Of a stretch of DNA of 40,941 nucleotides, positions 19,101 to 26,800 are shown in pieces. The stretch covers positions 1 through 40,941 of IMG/VR virus record IMGVR_UViG_3300044996_000210. One strand, written 5' to 3'. This DNA is from a virus. Each line of letters starts with the position of its first letter. Position 1 is the stretch's first letter. Made by a program: the position numbers and the translations under genes. Below the pieces are notes generated by a model. That model was not told the DNA's origin and made no database searches. It saw nothing but the letters and a program-made list of their open reading frames with translations.

Positions 19101-19179
19101 ACTAAAAGCAATAAAAGCACCTAAGACAAAAACTATCAAGTTGACTAATCCGGAGAAAAAGAATATAAAGATACTGTAA
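16159..19179 (+). CDS. Very large internal virion / DNA-ejection protein
   Basis: This 1006-residue protein is the largest in the genome. It opens with two related NQGNNxWR repeats (residues 27-60), has a long Lys/Gln-rich middle, and a conserved-looking core (about 470-690) with DLSAPLRQG, FFSPRLMASRL and a short hydrophobic segment (FTFAGTAGTILALSKLGG). The last 85 residues are a Lys/Thr repeat tail (KxKKIxxIK type), suited to binding DNA. The core resembles large polyvalent proteins of many phages. Role in DNA ejection is inferred. Confidence 0.65.
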   Translation: MNLNDIGNEISKLFSNTTNYFNPTSNQGNNFWRTPVAQGMANIQKTVQNVPQYFSPIGNQGNNIWRSQPVQTMAKIQNIVQPPLQQFSNKYIYNPETKRILPNSPLYDPEAFTLKGFRQGLQRSSQNPTDLSNQYSPLSMAIMFSGGMLKKAPIGPFSKDMVNTVRNSFSQEVRNLIGKFAQKVESNPNANRANMGALGEYINSVAETVFGKNAANMTNRQLKNAFDVIMQQAFEKNVPKSYSIGLRTQNVREPLKIKGEGVIGEMNLGQKLPEQVKTSNIKIKSQEPIKLTQKSVGDVLSSGQQNPSLPPIIPPGNKIPEVDPVQKIITALKEAKPIRGQQEAIYSKIRSQQAGALSGIGEGLKGEAGYYQKLGQLKGEMPKVQFESIKKQFTQPELDGLFNKIESSNLGVFEKVNAQTGLKKLLGAEGGTIPTQGELQLLNEVFPPEFIQAVLDNRSIIQKLFSLGENVLNLPRAMMATADLSAPLRQGVFLIGKPKTWLPAFRDMFKYAFSENSYKGLQENIKSRPTYNLMRENKLAITDMSPVLSSREEAFMSNLSEQIPIFGKLAKASNRAYSGFLNKLRADTFDDLVKSASKQGLNVDEIAPSIANFVNTATGRGNLPGGIQRASTILNAAFFSPRLMASRLNLLNPIYYARLNPFVRKEALKSLFTFAGTAGTILALSKLGGADVGTDPRSADFGKIKIGNTRYDPWGGFQQYIVAVARLLSGEMVSSTTGKEFKLGEGYKPTTRFDIVQRFLESKESPVLSFITSLLKGQTTMGEKVNIPVEIADRFIPMVWQDMYDLVREKGIIGIPMAIPGIFGVGSQTYTDRIPMTGKTATGKPNVQWRQAPGLGETILNKITGNQISDIPKDQWQPLVEQKKKEALWNINYSAIKSKVLETGESQTIQNPINGKTINVYLDNGVVKTKEIKVKDNKSTKSTKTKTTKPKKITIKSMPKPKKIRTIKIKSAKMPKFKLKKLKAIKAPKTKTIKLTNPEKKNIKIL

Positions 19180-19181
19180 CT

Positions 19182-19247
19182 CTTACTTATATAATTAGTA
19201 AGTGGAGCATGAAACCAATAAGGTGGATTGCTCCTTTTTTTAAGGAG
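19182..19247 (+). terminator. Terminator whose 3' arm also masks the next RBS
   Basis: A small hairpin CTTACT/AGTAAG (19182-19202) is followed by GGAGCA (19204-19209) paired with TGCTCC (19229-19234) and a run of seven T. The 3' arm plus two T, CTCCTT (19231-19236), is an exact complement of AAGGAG (19242-19247), the Shine-Dalgarno site of the following gene. The two pairings exclude each other, so the element can act on both transcription and translation. Confidence 0.7.
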
Positions 19248-19253
19248 TAAATT

Positions 19254-19949
19254 ATGGCACAAACAGAGAATGATATTTTAGATCATGTTTACGCAGATTA
19301 CGAAGGTGATGATGACGGATGGGAAGCAACTGATGACGAATATTTAGCAGGAAGAAAATATGCAAATCAGGGTATCTCAATGTGGGAAAACTACGATAAT
19401 ACAAAATGGAGAGAATTGTTTGCAAAACATTCAAATACCGCTTCAACCGTAACAAAAACAATTACAGCAGGGACTTATACATATACCTGTTCTACAGACT
19501 TTAGGGAGCCGGTAAGTTATGTACGGACTGTAAGAAGTGGAGTATCTACTTACTATACCGTCTTTCCAGTTGAAACAATCCCGGTGTTTGATGATGAATC
19601 CTCTCTTTGGGTATATTTTACAGGTTCACCAAAAGACGGATATACTTTAAATTTCAATCCTGAACTTACACTTAGTACAGGAGATACAATCCAATACGAA
19701 TACTATAAAAGTGCTACTACCTTTACTGCTACAACTTCAACTACAGAAATGAGAAATCCATTCTTTCTTGTTCATTACATTTTATGGAGAATGTACAAAA
19801 ATGACGGTGAGGATGGTAAAGCAAGAGAGGAATTTCAGGTAGCACAACAGATATTGGAACAGATGAGGACAGATAATATGCAGGGATTATGGAATCAGTC
19901 ATTTAATATAAGTGAAAATGCAGATTTGGGTGATGGATTTGGAGTTTAA
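19254..19949 (+). CDS. Head-tail adaptor/tail protein
   Basis: This 231-residue protein has an acidic helical N-terminus (DDDGWEATDDEYLAGRKYANQ), a central beta region, and a helical C-terminus (NPFFLVHYILWRMYKNDGED onward). This is the plan of adaptor or tail-tubular A-like proteins of short-tailed phages. It directly precedes the large propeller-like tail protein, the usual gene order. AAGGAG lies 7 bases before the ATG. Confidence 0.6.
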   Translation: MAQTENDILDHVYADYEGDDDGWEATDDEYLAGRKYANQGISMWENYDNTKWRELFAKHSNTASTVTKTITAGTYTYTCSTDFREPVSYVRTVRSGVSTYYTVFPVETIPVFDDESSLWVYFTGSPKDGYTLNFNPELTLSTGDTIQYEYYKSATTFTATTSTTEMRNPFFLVHYILWRMYKNDGEDGKAREEFQVAQQILEQMRTDNMQGLWNQSFNISENADLGDGFGV

Positions 19950-19950
19950 T

Positions 19951-21954
19951 ATGTTTAATATTTCAGGAAATACAGCAACAAAATCAAGAGAACTAAATTT
20001 AGAAATAAAAGACTTTCGGGGAGGAAGCAATACTCTTTTAGATGAGGCAAGAATAGCTCCTAACGAAGCAACTACCGCAACTAATTTAATCCAGGTGCAG
20101 GATGGTTTGTGGAAGCCAAGATGGGGTACTCAATATTACGGAGCAACTCACGATGCAAACATAGACGGAGCTTATGAGTATGTAAAATCAGATGGAACTA
20201 CCGAACTTATTACTATCGCAGGAGGCAAAGCATACAAATCAACAGATGGTGGAAGTTTAACAGAACTTACGGGAGCAACTTTTACAGCAGGGACTCAATG
20301 TTACTTTATACAGATTGCAGGATGGGATAATTCAACAGGGGAGTATAAATCATATCTTTATATTACAAATGGTACTGATAATTTAGCAAGGTATAACGGA
20401 ACTTCTTTATCCACATATACACAAATTAGTACACCAACAGGACTTACTGGCTCAAGGGTAGCTTCAGGACTATCTTCAGGAGTATATACTTATTATGCGG
20501 AAGTTACAGCATTAAATAGTATAGGTGAAACTACACCGGCAGCAGAGGCTTCAATAACAGTAAACAAAATCAGGGATAATTGGGTGGTGGCAACAGACAA
20601 AGGAATAGCATGGAGTTGGAATGCAGTAGCAGGAGCTGACCGGTATCAACTCTATATTTCAGATGAGTCCGGGGATGAGGTTTTACTTGCTTCAACAACT
20701 GCTACTTCTTTTACTGATGATGGATCACTTGATCCTAATCCTTATATAGAACCTTCACTTTCCAATACTACGACAGGTCCAAAGGTAAAAAGCATGTGTG
20801 TTTCAGGAAACAGGATATGGGCAACTTATGATACTACTGCTCCTTATATTGTTTATTTTTCAGGTTCAGGCAAATATATAGGAGCTTTTTCTGACTTCTA
20901 TGGCGGTGGATGGATAGCTCTTGAAAGAGGTGGAAGGGAAATGCCAACTAAGGTAGTCCATTACCAAACAGGACAGGGAGAAGGAAGATTAACTGTACTT
21001 TGCAGAACTCCTGAAGGAAAAGGTGCGGTGTGGCAAATAGCTATAGAACCTCTTACTGTTGGAGATACTATATTTTCAATTCCAAGTGCAATAAAAGTAG
21101 TTGGTTCTTTTGGTACGGATTCAATCAATGGAGTAGTGCAAACCAACAATGATGTACTGTTTCCAAACAGAAGGGGTATGTATTCACTAGGACCTGAAAA
21201 GAATTATTACGGTATTTTAAGAACTAACGAATTAACAACCAGAATAAGACCTTACTGGACTTCACTTGCAGGTTCAAAACTTGCTGATATAGCAGGTTAT
21301 TTCTTTGATTCAAAAGTATTTATTTCAGTACCAACCAATACGACAGGCAATACCAAAACCATAATTTACGATACTGAAAGGGTAAATTGGGTGGTAGATT
21401 GGAGCATAGCCGGTAAACAATGGTTAGAATATACGGATTCCTTAAAGATAAATCACTTACTTTATGTACCTGTAGGTGGAACAAAGTTAATTGAAGTATC
21501 CGAAGGATTCCAGGGAGATTTGGGGGCAGCTTTTACAACTGATTATACTAGCGGTAGGATGCCACTTCAAAAACTATGGAAAGACTTTGTTAAGGTAGAT
21601 AAAGTCTATCTTAAACTGGGCAATCCAAGAGGAAGTATAAACTTTGAAATATCAGGTACGACTAAAAATGCTCCTTTTACCTCATTGGGTACCGCTTCAA
21701 TAACTTCAACAACTTCAAATACTGGCATGGGATGGGACTTGATGGGTGCAGTAAAAATGGGTACAACTACAGGTACTCCTTCAACCTTTTCGGATTCTTC
21801 CGATCCAAGATACATAAAAGTAAGAAAGAAACTAAGGGATATACAGCTTAGAGTAACAACAAATAGTACAGATGCAGATTATATTTTACAGGGATTTATT
21901 ATTAACGGTAATGCTCTAAGGGTTAAAGCACCTGCGAGCTGGAAAGCAAGTTAA
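19951..21954 (+). CDS. Large beta-propeller-like tail hub protein
   Basis: This 667-residue protein begins with FRGGSNTLLDEARIAPNEAT, the opening pattern of phage tail nozzle/stopper proteins with beta-propeller folds, and continues in long strand-rich blocks. A fibronectin-III-like insert lies about residues 155-245 (TPTGLTGSRVASGLSSGVYT, then VAGADRYQLYISDESG). Later repeats give the propeller blades. The ATG at 19951 follows the previous stop directly; an earlier start at 19912 would overlap it. Confidence 0.68.
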   Translation: MFNISGNTATKSRELNLEIKDFRGGSNTLLDEARIAPNEATTATNLIQVQDGLWKPRWGTQYYGATHDANIDGAYEYVKSDGTTELITIAGGKAYKSTDGGSLTELTGATFTAGTQCYFIQIAGWDNSTGEYKSYLYITNGTDNLARYNGTSLSTYTQISTPTGLTGSRVASGLSSGVYTYYAEVTALNSIGETTPAAEASITVNKIRDNWVVATDKGIAWSWNAVAGADRYQLYISDESGDEVLLASTTATSFTDDGSLDPNPYIEPSLSNTTTGPKVKSMCVSGNRIWATYDTTAPYIVYFSGSGKYIGAFSDFYGGGWIALERGGREMPTKVVHYQTGQGEGRLTVLCRTPEGKGAVWQIAIEPLTVGDTIFSIPSAIKVVGSFGTDSINGVVQTNNDVLFPNRRGMYSLGPEKNYYGILRTNELTTRIRPYWTSLAGSKLADIAGYFFDSKVFISVPTNTTGNTKTIIYDTERVNWVVDWSIAGKQWLEYTDSLKINHLLYVPVGGTKLIEVSEGFQGDLGAAFTTDYTSGRMPLQKLWKDFVKVDKVYLKLGNPRGSINFEISGTTKNAPFTSLGTASITSTTSNTGMGWDLMGAVKMGTTTGTPSTFSDSSDPRYIKVRKKLRDIQLRVTTNSTDADYILQGFIINGNALRVKAPASWKAS

Positions 21955-21963
21955 GGAGGATTT

Positions 21964-22767
21964 ATGGCAGACTACTTACGGAAATATAAAAGTAATTACA
22001 GTTCAACTAGTAATTCTTTTTCAACTGGTTCAGGAGAAACGATAACGCCTAATAGCGTATCGGGATTACCAACAGATACGGAGATAACTCTAACCTTTGA
22101 TAGGGTAGATAGTGGAGGTACAGCTACACCTACTAAAATGGAAAGGGTGATAGGTACTATATTAGGCGGTAATTTTGTAACAAGAACATCACCTGCTTCA
22201 GGAAGGGGAGCAGATAGCTCAACAGAACAGGCTCATACTTCCCCGGTAGTAGAAATGATATGGAACGCTAAAGACTGGAATGATTTGATAGACTGTATAT
22301 TAGTACAACATACTCAAGCAGGAGCACATAAAGCTATAACTACATCACAAATAACAGCGTCTTATGTAGTGGCTTCACAGGTATCAGCTTCAAGCATAAC
22401 TGCTTCAAGGGTTACAGCGTGTCAAATAACAGGTCCATCTAGATTTGTACAGGCTATAGGAATGTATGATAATGGAGATTCTGGAAGTGCCATAACAATA
22501 GATTGGTTAAATGGAGATAGACAGAAAGTAGCTATTACAGCTTCAACAACCATTTCATTTAGCAATCCAGCAGACGGACAGATACTGACTTTGCTTTGTA
22601 AAAATGCAGCAAGTGGAGTATTCAGTACAACCTTGCCGACTATGAAATGGACAGCTTCAACAGCTACTACTTTAGGGACTACAAGCGGATGTATTAACAC
22701 TATTACAGCTTTGTATGATGCAACAGCAAGTGCTTATTACGCACAAGCTGGAGCAAGTTACGGATAA
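21964..22767 (+). CDS. Tail fibre/spike protein with repeat stalk
   Basis: This 267-residue protein has a charged beta N-terminus, a central five-residue repeat region (about 121-157: ITASYVVASQVSASS, then ITASRVTACQITG) that should form a narrow beta stalk, and a C-terminal beta domain (ISFSNPADGQILTLLCKN) typical of fibre heads. It is probably a trimeric fibre attached to the tail hub encoded just upstream. AAGGAGG precedes the ATG. Confidence 0.68.
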   Translation: MADYLRKYKSNYSSTSNSFSTGSGETITPNSVSGLPTDTEITLTFDRVDSGGTATPTKMERVIGTILGGNFVTRTSPASGRGADSSTEQAHTSPVVEMIWNAKDWNDLIDCILVQHTQAGAHKAITTSQITASYVVASQVSASSITASRVTACQITGPSRFVQAIGMYDNGDSGSAITIDWLNGDRQKVAITASTTISFSNPADGQILTLLCKNAASGVFSTTLPTMKWTASTATTLGTTSGCINTITALYDATASAYYAQAGASYG

Positions 22768-22777
22768 GGAGTAAATT

Positions 22778-23524
22778 ATGGCAGCTATTGAATTATATAC
22801 ATCAACACTTTTTGATGATTCAAATTTAAAAGCATATTATCGTTTTGAAGAAACAAGTGGGACAACTGTAAATGACTCATCTTTAGGGGCACATAATGGA
22901 ACTGCTTCAAGAACAAATATCTTAAATAACGCTTCAGGTAAATTTGGTTATAAGGCGGTTTTTGCGTCAGCTTCCTCAGATAAGATTACACTTTCCGATC
23001 ATGCTGATTTTAAACCTACAGGGAATTTCAGTTTTGGTTGCTGGCTTCTTACTTCAGCAAGTGCATTACAGGGTGTTTTCCAGTCATTTAGTAATGCTGG
23101 AAGCAAGGAGGCGGGAATACAGATTTATCTTGAGTCAACAGGTCAGGTAAGCATGGAGTCAGGTAAAAACACAGGAACAGTAAATGGGACAGATTTTAAG
23201 ACTATAACCTCAACAGGAACGGTAAATGATGGAAATTGGCATTTTGTTGTTCTTACGTGGGATGGGTCAAAACTTCATTGTTATATAGATGGCTCAGAAG
23301 ATGGATCAGGTGTAACATGGGCAAATGCTCCGGCATATCAAGCTACTAACTATGTAAGAATTGGATGCACAGATAATTCAGGGACAGAGGCTGGTTTTTT
23401 TAATGGTTCTATTGATGATGCATTTTTTTATAATGGTAAAGCCTTGTCATTAAGTGATGTACAGGGATTATATAATGGGACTTCACTTAAATCTACAGGT
23501 TCATTATTTTTCGCACAACTATGA
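22778..23524 (+). CDS. LamG/concanavalin-like receptor-binding protein
   Basis: This 248-residue protein is one Laminin-G-like (LamG 3) lectin domain: LKAYYRFEETSGTTVNDSS near residues 18-36, FSFGCWLLTS, DGNWHFVVLTWDGSKLHCYI (about 150-169) and a DNSGTEAGFFNGSIDDAFFY end are all hallmarks. Such domains bind glycans and act as fibre tips. It follows the fibre gene with an AAGGAG site, fitting a receptor-binding component. Confidence 0.82.
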   Translation: MAAIELYTSTLFDDSNLKAYYRFEETSGTTVNDSSLGAHNGTASRTNILNNASGKFGYKAVFASASSDKITLSDHADFKPTGNFSFGCWLLTSASALQGVFQSFSNAGSKEAGIQIYLESTGQVSMESGKNTGTVNGTDFKTITSTGTVNDGNWHFVVLTWDGSKLHCYIDGSEDGSGVTWANAPAYQATNYVRIGCTDNSGTEAGFFNGSIDDAFFYNGKALSLSDVQGLYNGTSLKSTGSLFFAQL

Positions 23525-23562
23525 AAAAACAATTTTCAGACTTTGATTTTGGAAAACTATGA
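23521..23562 (+). CDS. Possible 13-residue micro-ORF
   Basis: An ATG overlapping the LamG stop (ATGA) opens a 13-codon frame that itself ends in an ATGA overlap with the next gene. The frame encodes MKKQFSDFDFGKL. It may simply couple translation of the two flanking genes. Evidence is limited to the double overlap. Confidence 0.3.
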   Translation: MKKQFSDFDFGKL

Positions 23563-23819
23563 AAGATAAAAATAATACATTAACTTGGCTACAAATCAAT
23601 AATCTTCTTCCTATTATTACTTCCGTTATTTTAATTGCATTATCATGGGGTGCTTTAAATACCAGATTAGCAGTATTGGAAAACAAAATGGACAATATGA
23701 TTACTCTTTTAAAATCACATGAAGAACAGCAACTGAGATTGATAACTGACTTAAATCAAGTACATAAGGAATTAATAGCTTTACAAACTGCTCATCCCAA
23801 TAACCAACATTCAAAATGA
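23559..23819 (+). CDS. Small membrane protein, possible holin/lysis protein
   Basis: This 86-residue protein has one membrane segment (about residues 13-31, LLPIITSVILIALSWGALN) followed by a coiled-coil-forming cytoplasmic or periplasmic tail (33-75). It lies before the peptidase gene. One-membrane proteins of this shape include holin-like and hemolysin-XhlA-like lysis proteins. The exact role is uncertain. Confidence 0.55.
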   Translation: MKDKNNTLTWLQINNLLPIITSVILIALSWGALNTRLAVLENKMDNMITLLKSHEEQQLRLITDLNQVHKELIALQTAHPNNQHSK

Positions 23820-23859
23820 AACTAAAAATAACTAATATTTATTCACAAAGAGATAATTA

Positions 23860-23868
23860 TGATATAAT
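23860..23868 (+). promoter_or_regulatory. Extended -10 promoter of the HNH gene
   Basis: TGATATAAT is a perfect extended -10 (TGn plus TATAAT); no good -35 is seen. The start codon at 23877 is only 8 bases past the -10, so the transcript would be leaderless or nearly so. It gives the HNH gene its own expression. Confidence 0.6.
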
Positions 23869-23876
23869 ATGCTTAT

Positions 23877-24527
23877 ATGGCAAATTATATCTGTCAAAAA
23901 TGTGGATTAAAGTTTTATAGAGTAGGTAATAAACAATATATTTACTGTTCTAGAAAATGTTTTGGAATAGTTAGAACATTAAAAAGACAAAAATATAAAT
24001 GTTTATTTTGTAATAAACTTTTTTTATCACATAAAAAAGGAAAAATTGGATGTCAAAAATATTGTTCAAGAGAATGTGTAGGTAAATCAAAAAGAGGACA
24101 AATAAGTAAATTTAAAGGAAGTGGATATAAGAAACAAAAAATATGTCCTATTTGTAAAAAGAAATTTATAGTTTTTACTAAATTAAAAGCAAAATTACAG
24201 AAATATTGTTCTCAGAAATGTTTTTATAAAAGAACAGAGGGGATACCTAAAGAATATAATTGGAGTAAATATATAAGAGTCTATAAAAATGGTAAAAAAA
24301 ATTGGGAACATAGATTGATAATGGAACAACATTTAGGAAGGAAATTAGAAAGTTGGGAACAAGTACATCATATAAATGGAGATGGAAAAGATAATAGGAT
24401 AGAAAATTTAATGTTAGTTAAACCTAGAGAGCATAATATATATACAAGGATGCAAAAAATTATAAAAGCATTAAGAGAGGAAAATTATGCGCTTAAAAAT
24501 AAATCCAATATTTTCACAAAGGGATAG
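23877..24527 (+). CDS. HNH homing-type endonuclease with zinc knuckles
   Basis: This 216-residue protein has three CxxC...CxxxC zinc knuckles (C6/C9/C24/C28, then about 43-68 and 91-116) followed by a typical HNH_3 nuclease: [26 protein letters not shown] and DNRIENLML at about 145-180. Such free-standing HNH genes are selfish elements that cut unoccupied relatives. It is AT-richer than its neighbours, has its own promoter, and overlaps the following peptidase gene by 41 bases, consistent with a mobile insertion. Confidence 0.88.
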   Translation: MANYICQKCGLKFYRVGNKQYIYCSRKCFGIVRTLKRQKYKCLFCNKLFLSHKKGKIGCQKYCSRECVGKSKRGQISKFKGSGYKKQKICPICKKKFIVFTKLKAKLQKYCSQKCFYKRTEGIPKEYNWSKYIRVYKNGKKNWEHRLIMEQHLGRKLESWEQVHHINGDGKDNRIENLMLVKPREHNIYTRMQKIIKALREENYALKNKSNIFTKG

Positions 24528-25575
24528 CCAATGGTCCTCAATTCTCCTTGGTAATAATAAAAATCAGCCTTACAATATCGGTAATTATGGTTGTCTAATA
24601 AGTTGTTATGCTATGTTTTTATCTTCTATCGGAAAACCTGAAACTCCCAAGACAGTAAATGAAAAATTGAAACCAGAAGGATTTACAAAAGATAGCGGAG
24701 AACTTATTTGGTCTGCTCCATGTAATGAATGGGGAATTACTAACGATTATATTTCTCCTACTTATGACGGGCCTGTAACTAATTTCGGAGTAAACAAAAT
24801 GAAGGCTTTACTTGATGAAGGAAAGCCCCTTATATGCCATGTAGACTTTGATCCTCAAGATATAGATGATGATATGCACTGGGTATTGGTTTACGGATAT
24901 GAACCTAATACGGAAACATTTTATATATGTGATCCCTGGACAGGAAGATCTGATCTTACATTAGATGTTTATGGTGGAACAAGAAGGGCAGTTATACAAT
25001 TTAGGACATACACACAAACAGTACCTAAACAGGATCAACCTACTTCTTCACAGGATCAAGCATTACAAGAGTGTCAAATTAATCTTCAAAAAGAAATTCA
25101 AACTAAAAACGAAACATACCAGGAACTTCAGGAATGGAAGTTTAAATATGAAGAAGAAATAGAAGCACATAAAAAAACACAGGAAAACACGGATAATGTT
25201 TTAAATCAACAGATATCTATTGTTGATCCTACAGGAGCCTTGCAGATAAAAACCTTCGCTAACGTAAATGCCCAAATTAAGACACTTTTATTAAAAGAAG
25301 ATACATTACGCCAGTTGGAAGCAAAGCATACAGAATGTGTCACTACACTAACTGTAGTACAGCAAAAACAGGCGGAGCTTGAGGAAGCGAACAAAGGGCT
25401 TACTTTAACAAACACCCAACAATCAGAACATGCAAAACAGGATGAAGAAACTATAAATTCACTAAAAAAGGAAAATGATGAATTGCAAAATATTCTAAAA
25501 GATACAACAACTCATGAAAGTTTATTTAAGATAGGAAAATTAAGCATTTGTAAGGTAGGTGATAAAAATGGCTAA
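24487..25575 (+). CDS. C39-like cysteine peptidase with coiled-coil tail
   Basis: This 362-residue protein has a C39-like papain-fold domain at residues 1-175. Likely active-site residues are Gln11, Cys36 (in [11 protein letters not shown]), His131 ([10 protein letters not shown]) and Asp149 (ICDPWTG). Residues 190-345 are a long coiled coil. Similar proteins occur in phage lysis or tail modules and may cleave peptide crosslinks of the cell wall. It lies between two small membrane proteins, fitting an endolysin role, though the coiled coil could instead point to a virion protein. Confidence 0.72.
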   Translation: MRLKINPIFSQRDSQWSSILLGNNKNQPYNIGNYGCLISCYAMFLSSIGKPETPKTVNEKLKPEGFTKDSGELIWSAPCNEWGITNDYISPTYDGPVTNFGVNKMKALLDEGKPLICHVDFDPQDIDDDMHWVLVYGYEPNTETFYICDPWTGRSDLTLDVYGGTRRAVIQFRTYTQTVPKQDQPTSSQDQALQECQINLQKEIQTKNETYQELQEWKFKYEEEIEAHKKTQENTDNVLNQQISIVDPTGALQIKTFANVNAQIKTLLLKEDTLRQLEAKHTECVTTLTVVQQKQAELEEANKGLTLTNTQQSEHAKQDEETINSLKKENDELQNILKDTTTHESLFKIGKLSICKVGDKNG

Positions 25576-25798
25576 ACTAAATTTACAAGACTTGGCTAAA
25601 AATGAAGCAGTAAAAGAGCTTTTCAGAGTTATTGCTATTGCGGTAATTCCAGTTGTCATAGACTCACTACAGCAAGGAAAAGTTGACTATAGAACTTTGT
25701 TAGTGGTTGCGGTAATTGCCGGACTTAAAAGTATAGATAAATATTTACACAAAATTGACAGTGATAACTTAGTTACTAATCTTTTGAAATTTGAGTGA
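25568..25798 (+). CDS. Putative holin
   Basis: This 76-residue protein has two hydrophobic segments (about residues 19-33, RVIAIAVIPVVIDSL, and 42-53, RTLLVVAVIAGL) separated by a short charged turn, matching small two-membrane phage holins. Charged ends flank the segments. The ATG at 25568 is preferred over GTG 25559 because AAGGTAGGTG precedes it. It directly follows the C39-like peptidase. Confidence 0.62.
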   Translation: MAKLNLQDLAKNEAVKELFRVIAIAVIPVVIDSLQQGKVDYRTLLVVAVIAGLKSIDKYLHKIDSDNLVTNLLKFE

Positions 25799-26099
25799 AG
25801 AAAGAATTTACTGACGAGTTTGGGCATCACTGGACATTTACTAAATGGCGAATAGAGCCACCTGGACATATACTTCCATCTGGAAGATTTATTCCTCCAG
25901 AGGCTTTATTTACTAATGAAGAAGGATTAACAATAGGTTTTCATCCAGAAGGGCCTGATGTTAGAGATGATGTTAGAGATAGTCGTGGAAAAAAAAATCA
26001 AAAATTGAATCCATTGGGATAAATCCGTGGATCGAGGCGATAATAGAAGTTGCAGGGCCAATATGGGATAAACAATTAAAAGATATTAGAAGATATTAA
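25795..26099 (+). CDS. Small protein split by a -1 shift at an A9 run
   Basis: The zero frame (25795-26022, GTG start overlapping the previous stop) gives 75 residues. A run of nine A at 25989-25997 allows a -1 shift; the new frame continues with sense-looking protein (KSKIESIGINPWIEAIIEVA, then GPIWDKQLKDIRRY) to a TAA at 26097-26099 that abuts the next ATG at 26100. The combined product would be about 101 residues. Either programmed slippage or a homopolymer sequencing error explains it. Function unknown. Confidence 0.6.
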
Positions 26100-26288
26100 A
26101 TGAATTCAAAAGAAAAATCTAAGAGAGAACAGAAAGAAGCGGAAATGTATGGAGGAAGTGAAGTGGAAGAATTATACATAAGACGTGAAGAACCTAATTA
26201 TTGCGACAAAGGCGGGCATATGGAAAGAAGCATATTTAATAACCCGAAGCATCTAGAGCATTGGAAAAAGATAAATATAGCCACTTGA
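26100..26288 (+). CDS. Small charged protein, function unknown
   Basis: This 62-residue protein is very rich in Glu and Lys in its first half and has a CDKGGHMERSIFNN segment with one Cys and one His. No family was recognised. It begins directly after the frame-shifted upstream product and its stop overlaps the -35 of the promoter at 26285. Confidence 0.5.
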   Translation: MNSKEKSKREQKEAEMYGGSEVEELYIRREEPNYCDKGGHMERSIFNNPKHLEHWKKINIAT

Positions 26289-26313
26289 CAAAGTGTTTTA
26301 AAAGGAATAAATT
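26285..26313 (+). promoter_or_regulatory. Sigma70 promoter for a structured RNA/HNH gene
   Basis: TTGACA (26285-26290), a 17-base spacer and TAAATT (26308-26313) form a good promoter. Transcription would begin near 26320, just before the folded element at 26330-26406. A second TTGACA at 26318 has no good -10. Confidence 0.65.
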
Positions 26314-26329
26314 ATTTTTGACATAGGAA

Positions 26330-26406
26330 CAAGTGTTCGTAAACTGTATTCTTGGCTCAAGTTTTCGAGCGAACACTTGGGCTTGAGTCGAGAATACAGT
26401 TTTTTT
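26330..26406 (+). ncRNA. Pseudoknotted leader RNA ending in a terminator
   Basis: AAACTGTATTCT (26341-26352) pairs with AGAATACAGTTT (26391-26402), and inside it GGCTCAAG (26354-26361) pairs with CTTGAGTC (26382-26389); seven T end the stem at 26400-26406. CAAGTGTTCG (26330-26339), upstream of the stem, is a perfect 10-base complement of CGAACACTTG (26370-26379) in the terminator's loop. The order A-B-C-A'-C'-B' is a pseudoknot, or a switch that could influence termination just before the HNH start codon at 26407. Confidence 0.68.
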
Positions 26407-26787
26407 ATGAACTACAATTTATATCTTCAAACAAAACATTGGAAACAAACAAGAGCAGAACGATTAGAAGGAGAATCAGGACATTGTTATATATGTTTAA
26501 CTACTAAAAATATTCAAGTACATCATACTAAATATGACTTATTCCAAGAAAAAAGAAAGAATTTATTACCTCTTTGCAACTCATGTCATAAACTTTTACA
26601 TAAATATTATGGGCATGGAAGAATAAATAAACACTATATTATAAAGTCTAAAAGACTTATTAAATATGGTGTCAAAAAAAAGTGGGCTTTTATTTTATCT
26701 CAATATAAAAATAATGAAGTTTTTGTTAGTTTATGGCCAAAAATTAGAAGAAAGTGTTATGATGAAATTGATAAATTAATTAATTGA
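26407..26787 (+). CDS. HNH endonuclease
   Basis: This 126-residue protein is a small HNH nuclease: CYICLTTKNIQVHHTKYDLF (about residues 28-47) with the catalytic HH, then NLLPLCNSCHKLLHK as the second zinc pair and helix. The C-terminal 55 residues are basic and probably bind DNA. The ATG at 26407 directly follows a terminator T-run and has no Shine-Dalgarno; an upstream TTG at 26377 would start inside the stem-loop. It may be a selfish or packaging-associated HNH. Confidence 0.82.
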   Translation: MNYNLYLQTKHWKQTRAERLEGESGHCYICLTTKNIQVHHTKYDLFQEKRKNLLPLCNSCHKLLHKYYGHGRINKHYIIKSKRLIKYGVKKKWAFILSQYKNNEVFVSLWPKIRRKCYDEIDKLIN

Positions 26788-26800
26788 GAGCCGTTTTTTT

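Noticed and set aside
26285-26406. Type III toxin-antitoxin RNA, because of the pseudoknot and terminator
   Set aside because: No tandem repeats of the RNA are present and the downstream gene is an HNH nuclease rather than a ToxN-like toxin.
23877-26787. Group I intron or intein hosts for the HNH genes
   Set aside because: The flanking genes are intact and complete; no split gene or conserved group I core (P, Q, R, S) could be made out, so they look free-standing.
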